A DNA stretch of 20,512 nt from Trebonia sp035294225 (GCA_035294225.1 DATGLH010000098.1:1-20512); one strand, 5' to 3'; counted from the first letter of the stretch, positions 1 through 6,915 are shown. The notes: a model not told the origin generated them from the sequence alone. Made by a program: numbers and translations.

Positions 1-1
1 G

Positions 2-349
2 CTGGGCGACACGGGGCTGCCCGTGATCATCGTCACCAACCGCGGCGCGAAGACCGGCGCGATCCGCAAGACGCCGCTGATGCGCGTGGAGCACGAGGGC
101 AGCTACGCGGCGGTGGCGTCCAAGGGCGGCGCCCCCGAGCACCCGCTGTGGTACTACAACCTCAAGAAGAACCCGCGTGTCGAAGTGCAGGACGGCCCGG
201 ACAAGTGGACGATGACCGCGCGCGAGGTCACCGGCGAGGAGCGCGAGGTCTGGTGGAAGCGGGCCGTGGCGGCCTACCCGCCCTACGCCGAGTACCAGCA
301 GAAGACCGACCGGCTGATCCCGGTGTTCGTCCTGGAGAAGAGCGGCTAA
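2..349 (+). CDS. Deazaflavin (F420)-dependent nitroreductase-family oxidoreductase, 5'-truncated by the window edge
   Basis: This is the C-terminal part of a DUF385/Ddn-type protein, a split-barrel family using reduced F420 to reduce quinones, nitro compounds or other substrates in actinobacteria. The frame is open from base 2, so the internal GTG at 23 is probably not the real start. Family hallmarks visible are VTNRGAKTG followed by a TPLM strand, the block ASKGGAPEHPLWYYNL, the NPRVEVQ strand, and the end block AVAAYPPYAEYQQKTDR followed by IPVFVLE. The stop TAA is at 347-349. Downstream is a minus-strand MBL-fold gene in tail-to-tail orientation, whose frame stays open through this entire gene on the opposite strand. 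The family call is secure. The physiological substrate cannot be read from the sequence. Confidence 0.9.
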   Translation: MGDTGLPVIIVTNRGAKTGAIRKTPLMRVEHEGSYAAVASKGGAPEHPLWYYNLKKNPRVEVQDGPDKWTMTAREVTGEEREVWWKRAVAAYPPYAEYQQKTDRLIPVFVLEKSG

Positions 350-1105
350 GTCCTGCCCGCGGGCAAGCGCGCGCTGGCGGTCGTGTTCCCGGCGCAGCCA
401 GTCCGCCGCCAGCCGCGCGTCATCGGGTTCCCGCCCCGCCGCTACCGCGTCCAGGTAGGCCACGTCGGCCGCGATCCGGCGCCGGAACTCCCGCCCGTCC
501 CCGGCATGGCCGTGGCCGGGGACCACGGCGGCGACGCCGGACAGCGACGCCAGCGTGGCGAGCCCGCGCCGGTAGTCGCCGAACGGATCCGCTGACTCGG
601 TGTCGACCAGCGGTATCTCGATGTCAGAGCACATGTCCCCGGCGACGAGCACCCCGGTTTCCGGCAGGAACACCGCGCCGTGCCCGGGGGCGTGCGCGTC
701 GTGCGCGAGCACGACCGCCCGCGGCCCGGCCCAGGGGATCTCGCGCGCCGACAGCGGCTCAAGGCGCGCGAACAGCGACAGGTCGTGGCCTGGCGCGGCC
801 TGGAGCAGGTCGCTGACCATCGTGTGCGATCCGCGCGCGGCCGCCGCGGCGGCGCGCGGGGTGGCGTACCGGGGGACATCGCCGAGGCGCCGGCTCCACA
901 GCATGTGGTCCCAGTGCGGGTGGGTGGACCAGCCGGCCGCCGGGCGCAGCCCGCGCGACGACAGCCATCCGGCCAGCGCGGCCAGGTCGGCCACGGTTAC
1001 CGCCGGGTCGATGAGCAGGCAGCCGTCGTCGCCGACGACGACCGTCGTCGTTGTGGTGTAGATGTCCGCCGTCGCGACGAAGACGCCGCGTGCGATCTCA
1101 TCCAC
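350..1105 (-). CDS. MBL-fold metallo-hydrolase with no in-frame stop in the window
   Basis: Reading down from the GTG at 1105-1103 gives VDEIARGVFV and then a complete metallo-beta-lactamase fold. The zinc motif THPHWDH lies at about residues 61-67 (H62, H64, D66, H67). Further ligand positions are the His in DAHAPGHG, the Asp in LVAGDM and the His in VVPGHGHAGD. The C-terminal helices end around LRREHDRQRALARGQDL near base 350. The frame contains no stop and continues to the window edge, antisense to the DUF385 gene, so 350 marks where family-like sequence ends, not a stop codon. A TAG lies one frame over at 348-346, overlapping the TAA of the facing gene, so a one-base slip in the last 30 codons would give a normal end. 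The start overlaps the upstream methyltransferase stop (GTGGATGA), implying coupled translation. A hydrolase role is likely; the substrate is unknown. Confidence 0.82.
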
Positions 1106-1793
1106 GAGGCGGCTTACGGCCGAGCGCGCAGAGCACGTCGCCCTCGCGCACCCCTGGCGGCACCAGGTCGAGGCCGCCGAAGAAGGACAGCACGTCCCCG
1201 GCGGCGAAGCCGCCGGGCGAGACGGCGTCGGGAAGCCGCCCGGACTCCCCCGCGCCGACCGTGATCAGCAGGTAGCTGCCGGGGGCGAGCGCCCGGACCA
1301 GGACGCCGGCCACCGCCCGCGCGGTGCCCGGGTCGAGCACCTGGAGCACCATCGTCAGGACAAGGCAGGCCGGCCGGGACAGGTCGATGAGGCCGCCCGC
1401 TCCCACCGTGTCGAGGATGGCCTCGGGCTCGGCCAGGTCGCCTTCGAGGAAGCGGACGCCGGGCGGGACGAGAGAGCCCGCGTGCCGGACGACCGCCGGG
1501 TCGCGGTCCACGTGCACCACCCGGGCGAGCGGCAGGATCGCGCGCGCCGTCTCGTGGATGCTCGGCCTGGTGGGCAGGCCCGAGCCGACGTCCAGGTACT
1601 GATCGACGCCGGAGCGGGCGACGTGGGCGATGGAGTCAGCGAGGTACGTTCGGGAGGAAAGAAGGAGATCCCTGGTGCGGGGGTAAAGGCTTTGCAGGCG
1701 CCCGGCGAGCGCCCTGTCGGCGGCGAAGTGGGCTCCGCCGCCGAGCAGGTAATCGTAGGCGCGCGCGAGGTTCGCGGTGCTGGTGTCGAGCAC
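1098..1793 (-). CDS. SAM-dependent methyltransferase, DUF574 (Methyltransf_19) family
   Basis: This 231-residue protein belongs to the DUF574 group, abundant in actinomycetes and predicted to be a Rossmann-fold SAM methyltransferase. The signature N-terminus DTSTANLARAYDYLLGGGAHFAADR is at residues 3-27 (R11, Y13, LLGG). Motif I is YLDVGSGLPT at about 66-75, VVHVDRDP at 92-99 provides the acidic residue expected to hold the ribose of SAM, and RFLEGDL follows. The GTG start at 1793 is forced: the same frame is closed three codons upstream by the TAA that ends the DUF4232 gene, and there is no convincing Shine-Dalgarno. Translation therefore probably depends on reinitiation from the upstream gene. 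The stop overlaps the start of the MBL-fold gene. The methyl acceptor is unknown. Confidence 0.88.
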   Translation of the reverse strand: MLDTSTANLARAYDYLLGGGAHFAADRALAGRLQSLYPRTRDLLLSSRTYLADSIAHVARSGVDQYLDVGSGLPTRPSIHETARAILPLARVVHVDRDPAVVRHAGSLVPPGVRFLEGDLAEPEAILDTVGAGGLIDLSRPACLVLTMVLQVLDPGTARAVAGVLVRALAPGSYLLITVGAGESGRLPDAVSPGGFAAGDVLSFFGGLDLVPPGVREGDVLCALGRKPPRG

Positions 1794-1802
1794 TCGCGCA
1801 GC

Positions 1803-2351
1803 TTACACGTCCAGGCGCGGACCCGGGCGGACGACGGTCACCCGAAGGTAGCCGTGGTGCCTGAGCGTGCAGGCCTGGAGGTCGAAGAACCCGGTGTCCG
1901 CCGCGCGGGCGTCCGGAGGATAGACCTTGATCAGGCTGGCGGTGGCAGGCTTGCAGCCGGAGGTGAACACTTCACCGTCGCTCCAGAACAGGTCCGCGTG
2001 CGCGGTGCCGCCCGCCGGGATGGTCACCACCCTGGCGGGGAACAGGCCGTCCCGGCCGGCCGCGTCGCCGAGCTGGCCGCCGCTGGCGTTGGTGGCCGAC
2101 ACGCCGGGGTAGCCGAAGGTGCGGCACGCGTGGCCGCTGATGTTGGTGAACTCCAGCGCGTAGGCGATGGTGCCGGCGGCGCCGTCGGACTGGCTGTGGT
2201 CGACCCAGACCGACAGGTCGGCGGCGGTGCAGGCCGGCGCGACGGCGTCCGGCGCGGCGGACGCGGACGACGTCGCCCATACGGCGGATCCGATGCCCAG
2301 TCCCAGCACCGCGGTGACGGCGGCGGCCGTGCGGCGGACTCGTGTGATCAT
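1803..2351 (-). CDS. Secreted DUF4232-domain protein
   Basis: A 182-residue exported protein. ATG at 2351 is chosen over an in-frame start 25 codons upstream because it begins a typical signal peptide (MITRVRR, a hydrophobic stretch AAAVTAVLGLGIGSAVWA, likely cleavage after ASA at about residue 32) and has GGAG about nine bases upstream. The mature part is a single DUF4232 beta-sandwich: CTAADLSVWV, LEFTNISGHACRTFGYPGVS, FPARVVTIPAGGTAHADLFW, SGCKPATASLIKVYPP and a final LRVTVVRP strand. Four cysteines (41, 76, 133, 161) could form two disulfides. The family is common in actinobacterial secretomes and has no established function. It is first in a tightly packed operon with a methyltransferase and an MBL-fold hydrolase, both without signal peptides, so joint function is not evident. 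Confidence 0.88.
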   Translation of the reverse strand: MITRVRRTAAAVTAVLGLGIGSAVWATSSASAAPDAVAPACTAADLSVWVDHSQSDGAAGTIAYALEFTNISGHACRTFGYPGVSATNASGGQLGDAAGRDGLFPARVVTIPAGGTAHADLFWSDGEVFTSGCKPATASLIKVYPPDARAADTGFFDLQACTLRHHGYLRVTVVRPGPRLDV

Positions 2352-2393
2352 CTGCGTACTCCAAGTGAGGTTGTGCGGCCTTCCGCCGCATTC

Positions 2394-2412
2394 GTTCCCC
2401 TTCGCGGGGAAC
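2394..2412. other. Small perfect hairpin between divergent DUF4232 and nagA genes
   Basis: GTTCCCC and GGGGAAC form a perfect 7-bp inverted repeat around the loop TTCGC. It lies 43-61 bases upstream of the DUF4232 start and about 60 bases upstream of nagA. It could be an operator or a 5'-UTR hairpin of the minus transcript. It does not resemble the DasR operator that controls amino-sugar genes in Streptomyces. Confidence 0.45.
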
Positions 2413-2472
2413 TTCGCCGGATACATAGACGCCGCCGCCAGGGCAGCGGTTGCCGCCCGTCATCCTTGTGGG

Positions 2473-3609
2473 GTGGACATCCGAGGCGCGATCCCGACGG
2501 CAGGGCTTGACGACGGCGTGGTGACGGTGGAGGCGGGCGTCATCACGCGGGTGGCGGCGGCGACGGGCGCCGCTCCCCCGCCGGCCGGGGTGATCCTGCC
2601 CGGGCTGATCGACATCCACTGCCACGGCGGCGGCGGGCACAGCTTCGCGACATGCGACCCGGCCGAGGCGCTGGCGGCGGCTGAGTACCACGCCGCGGCC
2701 GGCACCACGCGCATCCTCGCCAGCCTCGTCACCGCCGCGCCGCCGGTCCTGCTCGGCCAGGTGCGCACGCTGGCTCCGCTCGTCGCCAGCGGGCGGCTGG
2801 AAGGCATCCACCTGGAGGGGCCGTTCCTCGCGCCCGCGCGCCGCGGCGCCCACGACCCCGCCCTGCTGCGCGACCCCGATCCGGCGCTGGCCGAGGACCT
2901 GCTGGCCGCCGCCGACGGGGCGATAAAGGTCGTGACGATCGCTCCCGAACGGCCGGGGGCGGCTGCGGTCATCCGCATGCTCCGCGCGGCGGGGGTGGTC
3001 GTGGCGTTCGGGCACACGGACGGGACCTATGACGTCATGGCGGCGGCGCTCGCCGGGGGCGGCGGGAACGGGCTCGTCACCCACCTGGGGAACGCCATGC
3101 CCCCGCTGCACCACCGCGCCGCGGGGCCGGTGGCGGCCGCCCTCGCCGCGGCGGCCGCGGACACGGCGAGCGTGGAGCTCATCGCGGACGGAGTGCACGT
3201 GGACGCGGGGTTCGTCCGGCTGGTGTTCGGGGTGGCGGCACCGGGGCGGGTGGTGCTGGTGACGGACGCGATGGCGGCGGCGGGCATGCCGGACGGCGGG
3301 TACACCCTGGGATCGCTGCGGGTCACGGTGTCCGGCGGCGTGGCGCGCCTGGCGGCCGGGCCGGCCGCGGGCGGGCCCGGCCCGATCGCGGGCGGGACCA
3401 GCAGCCTGCTGCGGGTCGTCGCGACCGCGCACGCGGCGGGGGTGCCGCTGGCCGCCGCGGTGCGGGCGGCGACCGAGGCGCCGGCCCGGGTGCTCAAGAT
3501 GGCGGCCTCCCGCGGCGGTCTCGCACCGGGAATGGCCGCCGACCTGGTGGTCACGGACGAGAACCTCGCCGTCCGGCGGGTGATGCGGGCGGGCCGCTGG
3601 CTCGGCTGA
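2473..3609 (+). CDS. nagA: N-acetylglucosamine-6-phosphate deacetylase
   Basis: NagA removes the acetyl group from GlcNAc-6-phosphate, giving glucosamine-6-phosphate and acetate, in amino-sugar use and cell-wall recycling in the cytoplasm. The GTG at 2473 gives 378 residues, the usual length; the frame is open further upstream but that part overlaps the divergent promoter region. Amidohydrolase motifs run in order: LIDIHCHG (H49, H51), IHLEGPF (metal ligand E115), FGHTDGTYD (H181), THLGNAMPPLHHR (H204, substrate-binding N207), IADGVHV (H242) and VTDAM (catalytic D265), ending with the APARVLKM and GLAPGMAADLVV blocks. The GNAM block has G where many homologues have F. No strong Shine-Dalgarno precedes the start. 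No nagB or PTS gene is nearby, so this is a stand-alone copy. Its last codons lie in a tandem duplication. Confidence 0.94.
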   Translation: MDIRGAIPTAGLDDGVVTVEAGVITRVAAATGAAPPPAGVILPGLIDIHCHGGGGHSFATCDPAEALAAAEYHAAAGTTRILASLVTAAPPVLLGQVRTLAPLVASGRLEGIHLEGPFLAPARRGAHDPALLRDPDPALAEDLLAAADGAIKVVTIAPERPGAAAVIRMLRAAGVVVAFGHTDGTYDVMAAALAGGGGNGLVTHLGNAMPPLHHRAAGPVAAALAAAAADTASVELIADGVHVDAGFVRLVFGVAAPGRVVLVTDAMAAAGMPDGGYTLGSLRVTVSGGVARLAAGPAAGGPGPIAGGTSSLLRVVATAHAAGVPLAAAVRAATEAPARVLKMAASRGGLAPGMAADLVVTDENLAVRRVMRAGRWLG

Positions 3610-3644
3610 GGGCGGGCCGCCGGCTCGGCTGAGGGCGGGCCGCC
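3599..3644 (+). repeat. Perfect 23-bp tandem duplication across the nagA stop codon
   Basis: Two identical adjacent 23-bp units (3599-3621, 3622-3644) begin GGCTCGGCTGAGGG. The first includes the last nagA codons and TGA stop; the second repeats them downstream. A partial third start (GGCTGAGG) follows. Confidence 0.95.
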
Positions 3645-3753
3645 GGCTGAGGGGCGCCGGCGGGAGCGGCGGGTTAGGGAACCTCCGGTCGGGGGAACGC
3701 CCTCCTGAACGGGGGTTACCGCGGGCTATCGCCCGGGACCAGGGGGGTAAACG

Positions 3754-4425
3754 ATGAGTGAAGGTATGGGCAGCGGCATGCTGCTGTCCCTGGCGGGGAA
3801 AGCCTGGGGCTGGGTGCTGGCCTTCGGCCTGGTGACCCTGGCCGCGGGGATCGCGGTGCTCGCGTGGCCGGCCGAGACGCTGCTGGTGATCGCCGTGCTG
3901 TTCGGGATCCAGCTCGTGGTAACCGGGATCTTCCGGTTCGTGCTGGCGCTCACCGCGCCCGTCGCCACCGGCGGAATGCGTGCCATCCACGCCATCATCG
4001 GCCTGCTGTCGCTGATCGTGGGAGTGTGGGCCATCCGGCACGCGGACCTGACGGTGCTGGTGCTGGCGGTGCTGCTCGGGATCTACTGGATCGTGCACGG
4101 CACTATCGAGCTCTTCACGGCGCTGAGCGAGCCGACGCTGCCCGACCGGGGATGGACCGGAGTCATGGGCGCCCTCAGCGTCGTCGCGGGCATCATCGTC
4201 GTCGCCATTCCCGGCATCTCAGTGCTCACGCTGGCCGTAGTGCTCGGGGTGTGGCTGGTGGTGTTCGGGCTCGGGCAGGCGATGGTCGCGTTCCGGCTCC
4301 GGTCCGTGGCCCGCGCCGGGGCGGCCGGCCGCCCCGGCGCGGTGCCAGCCCAGCGGGACGCCGCCGCGCGGGACGCGCCCGCGGCACCGGACGCCGCCGC
4401 GGCGCGGGATCCAGGCCGGCCATAG
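3754..4425 (+). CDS. HdeD/DUF308-family integral membrane protein
   Basis: A 223-residue polytopic membrane protein starting at ATG 3754, with a strong AGGGGGG Shine-Dalgarno seven bases upstream. Six hydrophobic segments are visible, including WGWVLAFGLVTLAAGIAVLAW, TLLVIAVLFGIQLVVTGIFRF, AIHAIIGLLSLIVGVWAI, LTVLVLAVLLGIYWIVHGTIELF, GALSVVAGIIVVAIPGIS and LAVVLGVWLVVFGLGQAMVAF (quoted in part). The repeated pattern of hydrophobic hairpin, G-WxxxG and YW/xxGxIE is that of the DUF308 pair found in HdeD, an E. coli inner-membrane protein linked to acid resistance. In actinomycetes the family is widespread and its function is not established. The last 40 residues are a disordered Ala/Pro/Arg/Asp-rich cytoplasmic tail. 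It appears to be a single-gene unit. Confidence 0.87.
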   Translation: MSEGMGSGMLLSLAGKAWGWVLAFGLVTLAAGIAVLAWPAETLLVIAVLFGIQLVVTGIFRFVLALTAPVATGGMRAIHAIIGLLSLIVGVWAIRHADLTVLVLAVLLGIYWIVHGTIELFTALSEPTLPDRGWTGVMGALSVVAGIIVVAIPGISVLTLAVVLGVWLVVFGLGQAMVAFRLRSVARAGAAGRPGAVPAQRDAAARDAPAAPDAAAARDPGRP

Positions 4426-4502
4426 GCACGCACCCGCCCGCAGGACGGAATTCTCCCGCCGGCCGGCGGGCCTGCGCTGCGCGCGGCCAGTAAGGTGAGC
4501 CC

Positions 4503-5312
4503 GTGACGGACGACGAACGGGCACGCAGGGGGGCATCGTTCGGCGCGGTCGCGGCCGCCTACGCTAAGTACCGGCCGGATTACCCGGAAGCGGCGGTGCG
4601 CTGGTGCCTCGCGCCCGCGCGGGTGCCGGCGACCGGGCCGGCACCCATGCCGGCGACCGGGCCGGCACCGCGGGTCCTTGACCTCGGCGCGGGAACCGGC
4701 AAGCTCACCGGGGTCCTTGCCCGGCTCGGCGCGGACGTCACCGCCGTGGAGCCGGACCGGTCGATGCTGGCCGAACTGCGCCGGCTGCTCCCGTCGGTGC
4801 GGGCGCTGCCCGGCAGCGCGGAGGCCATCCCGCTGCCCGACGGGTCGGTGGACGCGGTGCTGTGCGGCCAGGCGATGCACTGGTTCGATATGCCGCGGGC
4901 ACTGCCGGAGATCGCCCGCGTGCTGGCGGGCGGCGGCGTGCTCGCCGGGCTGTGGAACACCGACGACGACCGCGTCGAGTGGGTGGCCGGGCTGCACGCG
5001 GCCGCCGAGGGCGCGGCGGCGCCGCTGCTGTCCGCGCGGCGGGAAGGGGCCGCCGGCTACGGACCGCACCAGTTCGGCCTGGAGCTGTTCACGCCGGCCG
5101 AGCGCGCCGAGTTCAGCCATGGTCAGCGGCACACGGCCGCATCGCTGGCCGCCAACGTCGCCACGCACTCCAAGCTGCTCGTCATGGAGCCCGCCGAACG
5201 CGGCCGGCTGCTCGCCCAGGTCCGCGGCTACCTGGCGTCGCGGCCGGAGACCTCGGACGGCGAGTTCACGCTGCCGATGGTCACCACCGTGGTCCGCGCG
5301 ATCCGGCGCTAG
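4503..5312 (+). CDS. Class I SAM-dependent methyltransferase (Methyltransf_11 type)
   Basis: A 269-residue soluble methyltransferase. The GTG at 4503 has AAGGTGAG just upstream. The N-terminus ASFGAVAAAYAKYRPDYPEAAV matches the helix usual in UbiE/Tam-like actinobacterial methyltransferases. Motif I is VLDLGAGTGKLT at about 58-69, followed by DVTAVEPDRSMLAELR, where the Glu binds the ribose, then ALPGSAEAIPLPDGSVDAVLCGQAMHWFD (motifs II-III, with the HWFD block typical of this group) and EIARVLAGGGVLAGLWN. Between the first helix and motif I lies an insertion, VPATGPAP then MPATGPAP, encoded by a 24-bp tandem duplication. The acceptor is unknown and neighbours give no pathway. Confidence 0.9.
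   Translation: MTDDERARRGASFGAVAAAYAKYRPDYPEAAVRWCLAPARVPATGPAPMPATGPAPRVLDLGAGTGKLTGVLARLGADVTAVEPDRSMLAELRRLLPSVRALPGSAEAIPLPDGSVDAVLCGQAMHWFDMPRALPEIARVLAGGGVLAGLWNTDDDRVEWVAGLHAAAEGAAAPLLSARREGAAGYGPHQFGLELFTPAERAEFSHGQRHTAASLAANVATHSKLLVMEPAERGRLLAQVRGYLASRPETSDGEFTLPMVTTVVRAIRR
4623..4670 (+). repeat. 24-bp in-frame tandem duplication in the methyltransferase gene
   Basis: Two adjacent 24-bp units (4623-4646, 4647-4670) differ at the first base (GTG/ATG) and the last base. They encode VPATGPAP and MPATGPAP in the loop before motif I. Confidence 0.93.
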
Positions 5313-5377
5313 CCGCCCGGCGCGGGCCGGCGGCGGACCGCCCGCGACGGGCCTGTGGTCGCGGCGCCGCGCGGTTG

Positions 5378-5383
5378 TAGAGT
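5378..5383 (+). promoter_or_regulatory. Candidate -10 box for a leaderless transcript
   Basis: TAGAGT (TANNNT form) lies six bases before the GTG at 5390, the spacing expected when transcription starts at the start codon. No Shine-Dalgarno is present in between. No clear -35 box is seen. Confidence 0.5.
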
Positions 5384-5389
5384 CCAATC

Positions 5390-5668
5390 GTGAGTACCGA
5401 GACCGATCTCGACGCGCTGTCCTCCCGTGACCTGCACGACATGGCCGTGCGCCGCGCGCTGCGCCACGCGGATGTGGGGTTCCTGTGGCGGCTGCTGCGC
5501 GCCATCCCGGCGGCTGAGGCCATGGAGGGGGACATCGGCGAGTCCGAGGCCGACGCGACCAAGGTGTCGGCGCTGATCGCCGACGCGCTGGGGTCGGGCG
5601 AGGGCGAGATCGCCGACGAACTCCGGCCGCTCTACATCGACTACCTCAGCAAGCACCCGCCGCGGTAA
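5390..5668 (+). CDS. Small conserved actinobacterial protein of unknown function
   Basis: A 92-residue acidic, mainly helical protein with no signal peptide or membrane segment. The text reads as a real protein: an N-terminal LSSRDLHDMAVRRALRH helix, then VGFLWRLLRAIPAAEAMEGDIGESEADATKVSALIADAL and a final ADELRPLYIDYLSKHPPR. I recall this pattern (W-LL--IPAAEA-G, ending LRP-YIDYL) from small conserved proteins of Streptomyces and relatives, but know of no assigned function. GTG at 5390 is supported by a TAGAGT box six bases upstream. It stands alone, and is followed by a hairpin separating it from the convergent YceI gene. The gene is likely real; I propose no function. Confidence 0.75.
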   Translation: MSTETDLDALSSRDLHDMAVRRALRHADVGFLWRLLRAIPAAEAMEGDIGESEADATKVSALIADALGSGEGEIADELRPLYIDYLSKHPPR

Positions 5669-5737
5669 CCGCGCCCGGCGGCGCGGAGCGGAGCCGCGCC
5701 CGACAGCGCCCGGCGGCACGGTGCCCGCGGACAGGGA

Positions 5738-5770
5738 AGCGCGGCGTGCCCGGCCGGGGAACGCCGCGCT
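5738..5770. terminator. Hairpin between convergent genes, possible bidirectional terminator
   Basis: AGCGCGGCGT (5738-5747) and ACGCCGCGCT (5761-5770) form a perfect 10-bp stem whose 13-base loop has further self-complementary bases. It lies between the stop of the small protein gene (5668) and that of the YceI gene (5792). There is no T-tract on either strand, so it would act without the classic U-run. Confidence 0.55.
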
Positions 5771-5791
5771 CTTCGCTGATGCCGGGGCGGC

Positions 5792-6355
5792 TCAGGACTG
5801 GAGCACGCCCTCGATTTCCAGGTTGATGGTGACCTTGTCGCTGACGGCCACGCCGCCGGGAACGCCGGGGATCGGGCCGTTGAAGGACACGCCGAAGTCG
5901 TGCCGGTTGATCTCCGTGGCGGCCGAGAACCCGGCGCGGGTGCCGCCATAGGCGTCCGGGCCGAAGCCGCTTACCTCGAGCCTGAAGGTGACGGGCTTGG
6001 TCACGCCCCTGATGGTGAGGTCGCCGTCGAGCAGGAAGTGGTCACCCTCCGGGCGCACGCCGGTAGAGGTGAACGTCATGGCCGGGTGGTTCTCGGCGTC
6101 GAAGAAGTCCGCGCTGCGGATGTGCGCGTCACGCTGCTCCTGGCCGGTGTTGATCGAGGAAACGTCCACCGTGGCGGTGACGGACGACTCCAGGGGGTTC
6201 TCCGCGGTCACGATCGTGCCCTCGAACTTGTCGAAGCGACCGCGGACCTTGCTGACCATCATGTGCCGGACGACGAACGACACCTCGGAGTGAACCGGGT
6301 CGATCGCCCAGGTGCCGGCGACGTAGCCGGGGATCTCCACAGCGGTCGTGCTCAT
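5792..6355 (-). CDS. YceI-family protein
   Basis: A 187-residue YceI-like lipocalin-type barrel, a family that binds isoprenoid or other lipid-like ligands and whose cellular role is generally unsettled. The sequence covers the whole domain: GTWAIDPVHSEVSFVVRHMMVSKVRGRF, then FEGTIVTAENPLESSVTATVDVSSINTG, the block RDAHIRSADFFDAENHPAMTF, LTIRGVTKPVTFRLEV, and AATEINRHDFGVSFN near the end (quoted in part). There is no signal peptide, so unlike E. coli YceI this form should stay in the cytoplasm. ATG at 6355 has GGAGG five to nine bases upstream. It is divergent from an HxlR regulator; a palindrome between them suggests control by that regulator, an arrangement expected for a redox- or electrophile-responsive target. 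Confidence 0.93.
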   Translation of the reverse strand: MSTTAVEIPGYVAGTWAIDPVHSEVSFVVRHMMVSKVRGRFDKFEGTIVTAENPLESSVTATVDVSSINTGQEQRDAHIRSADFFDAENHPAMTFTSTGVRPEGDHFLLDGDLTIRGVTKPVTFRLEVSGFGPDAYGGTRAGFSAATEINRHDFGVSFNGPIPGVPGGVAVSDKVTINLEIEGVLQS

Positions 6356-6395
6356 TGATCCTCCAGGAAGGTATGTATCTACTACGCTGAAGTGC

Positions 6396-6414
6396 GTTAC
6401 TTCCTAAGAGTAAC
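6396..6414. promoter_or_regulatory. Candidate HxlR-type operator
   Basis: GTTACT and AGTAAC flank a 7-base spacer (TCCTAAG), a perfect 6-bp inverted repeat in the 121-bp gap between the YceI and HxlR genes. As I recall, YodB/CatR-like DUF24 regulators use GTTAC...GTAAC-like palindromes. It lies about 41 bases upstream of the YceI start, where binding could block its promoter. Confidence 0.6.
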
Positions 6415-6463
6415 CGCAAGGTGATTGAAGTGTCAAGGACTATTCCGCCGCAGGACAACCGCG

Positions 6464-6475
6464 TAACCTTGGTTA
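6464..6475. promoter_or_regulatory. -10 box and small palindrome directly before the HxlR gene
   Basis: TAACC-TT-GGTTA is a perfect 5-bp inverted repeat. Its left half (TAACCT, 6464-6469) is a TANNNT -10 box seven bases before ATG 6477, as in a leaderless transcript. Binding here would give autoregulation. No clear -35 box is visible. Confidence 0.5.
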
Positions 6476-6476
6476 A

Positions 6477-6914
6477 ATGACGGCAACAGGTGGCGAAACG
6501 ATGCCCGGATTCGCGCCCGCCACATGCCGCGTCCGCGGGGTGCTCGACCGCATAGGCGACAAGTGGGCCATCTACGTCGTCGATCGCCTCGGCCAGGGAC
6601 CACGCCGGTTCAGCGAGTTGCTGCGGGGCATCGACGGCATCACCGCGCGGATGCTCACCGTCACCTTGCGCGGCCTCGAGCGCGACGGCCTGCTGACCCG
6701 CACGGTGCACGCGGCGGTGCCACCGCGGGTGGACTACCAGCTCACCCCGCTAGGCGAGACGCTGCTCAGCACGATCGGCCAGCTGGTCTCCTGGGCCGAC
6801 GCTCACATCGGCGAGATCGAGTCAGCCCGGGCCGACTACGACGCCCGTTCCTGCCCGCCGCCCTGCGCGGCCGAATCCGCGGACGCGGAAGAGGCCCCCT
6901 GCCCCGGGGACTGA
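6477..6914 (+). CDS. HxlR (DUF24)-family winged-helix transcriptional regulator
   Basis: A 145-residue MarR/HxlR-type repressor. Family features are the N-terminal Cys (C17 in ATCRVRGVLDRIGDKWAIYVV), the recognition region RRFSELLRGIDGITARMLTVTLRGLERDGLLTR (quoted in part) and the wing ending VDYQLTPLGETLL. In characterised DUF24 regulators such as YodB and HypR a Cys at this position senses quinones, diamide or hypochlorite; C17 is the likely equivalent. A tail beyond the domain holds three more Cys (SCPPPC and a Cys four residues from the end), unusual for the family. ATG 6477 has no Shine-Dalgarno but a -10 box seven bases upstream. It is divergent from YceI, its probable target, and ends one base from the convergent SnoaL-like gene. 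Confidence 0.92.
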   Translation: MTATGGETMPGFAPATCRVRGVLDRIGDKWAIYVVDRLGQGPRRFSELLRGIDGITARMLTVTLRGLERDGLLTRTVHAAVPPRVDYQLTPLGETLLSTIGQLVSWADAHIGEIESARADYDARSCPPPCAAESADAEEAPCPGD

Positions 6915-6915
6915 G

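Noticed and set aside
1062..2510. Long open frame on the plus strand over the methyltransferase and DUF4232 genes
   Set aside because: Composition is the Arg/Gly/Val-rich text of an antisense shadow; the minus-strand genes have clear domains.
1972..4098. 708-codon minus-strand frame across nagA and the HdeD-like gene
   Set aside because: His/Arg/Asp/Gln-rich low-complexity text with no domains, antisense to well-supported genes.
4455..4470. 16-bp palindrome CCCGCCGGCCGGCGGG after the HdeD-like gene
   Set aside because: Built only of G and C in very GC-rich DNA with no loop or T-tract; weak as a terminator.
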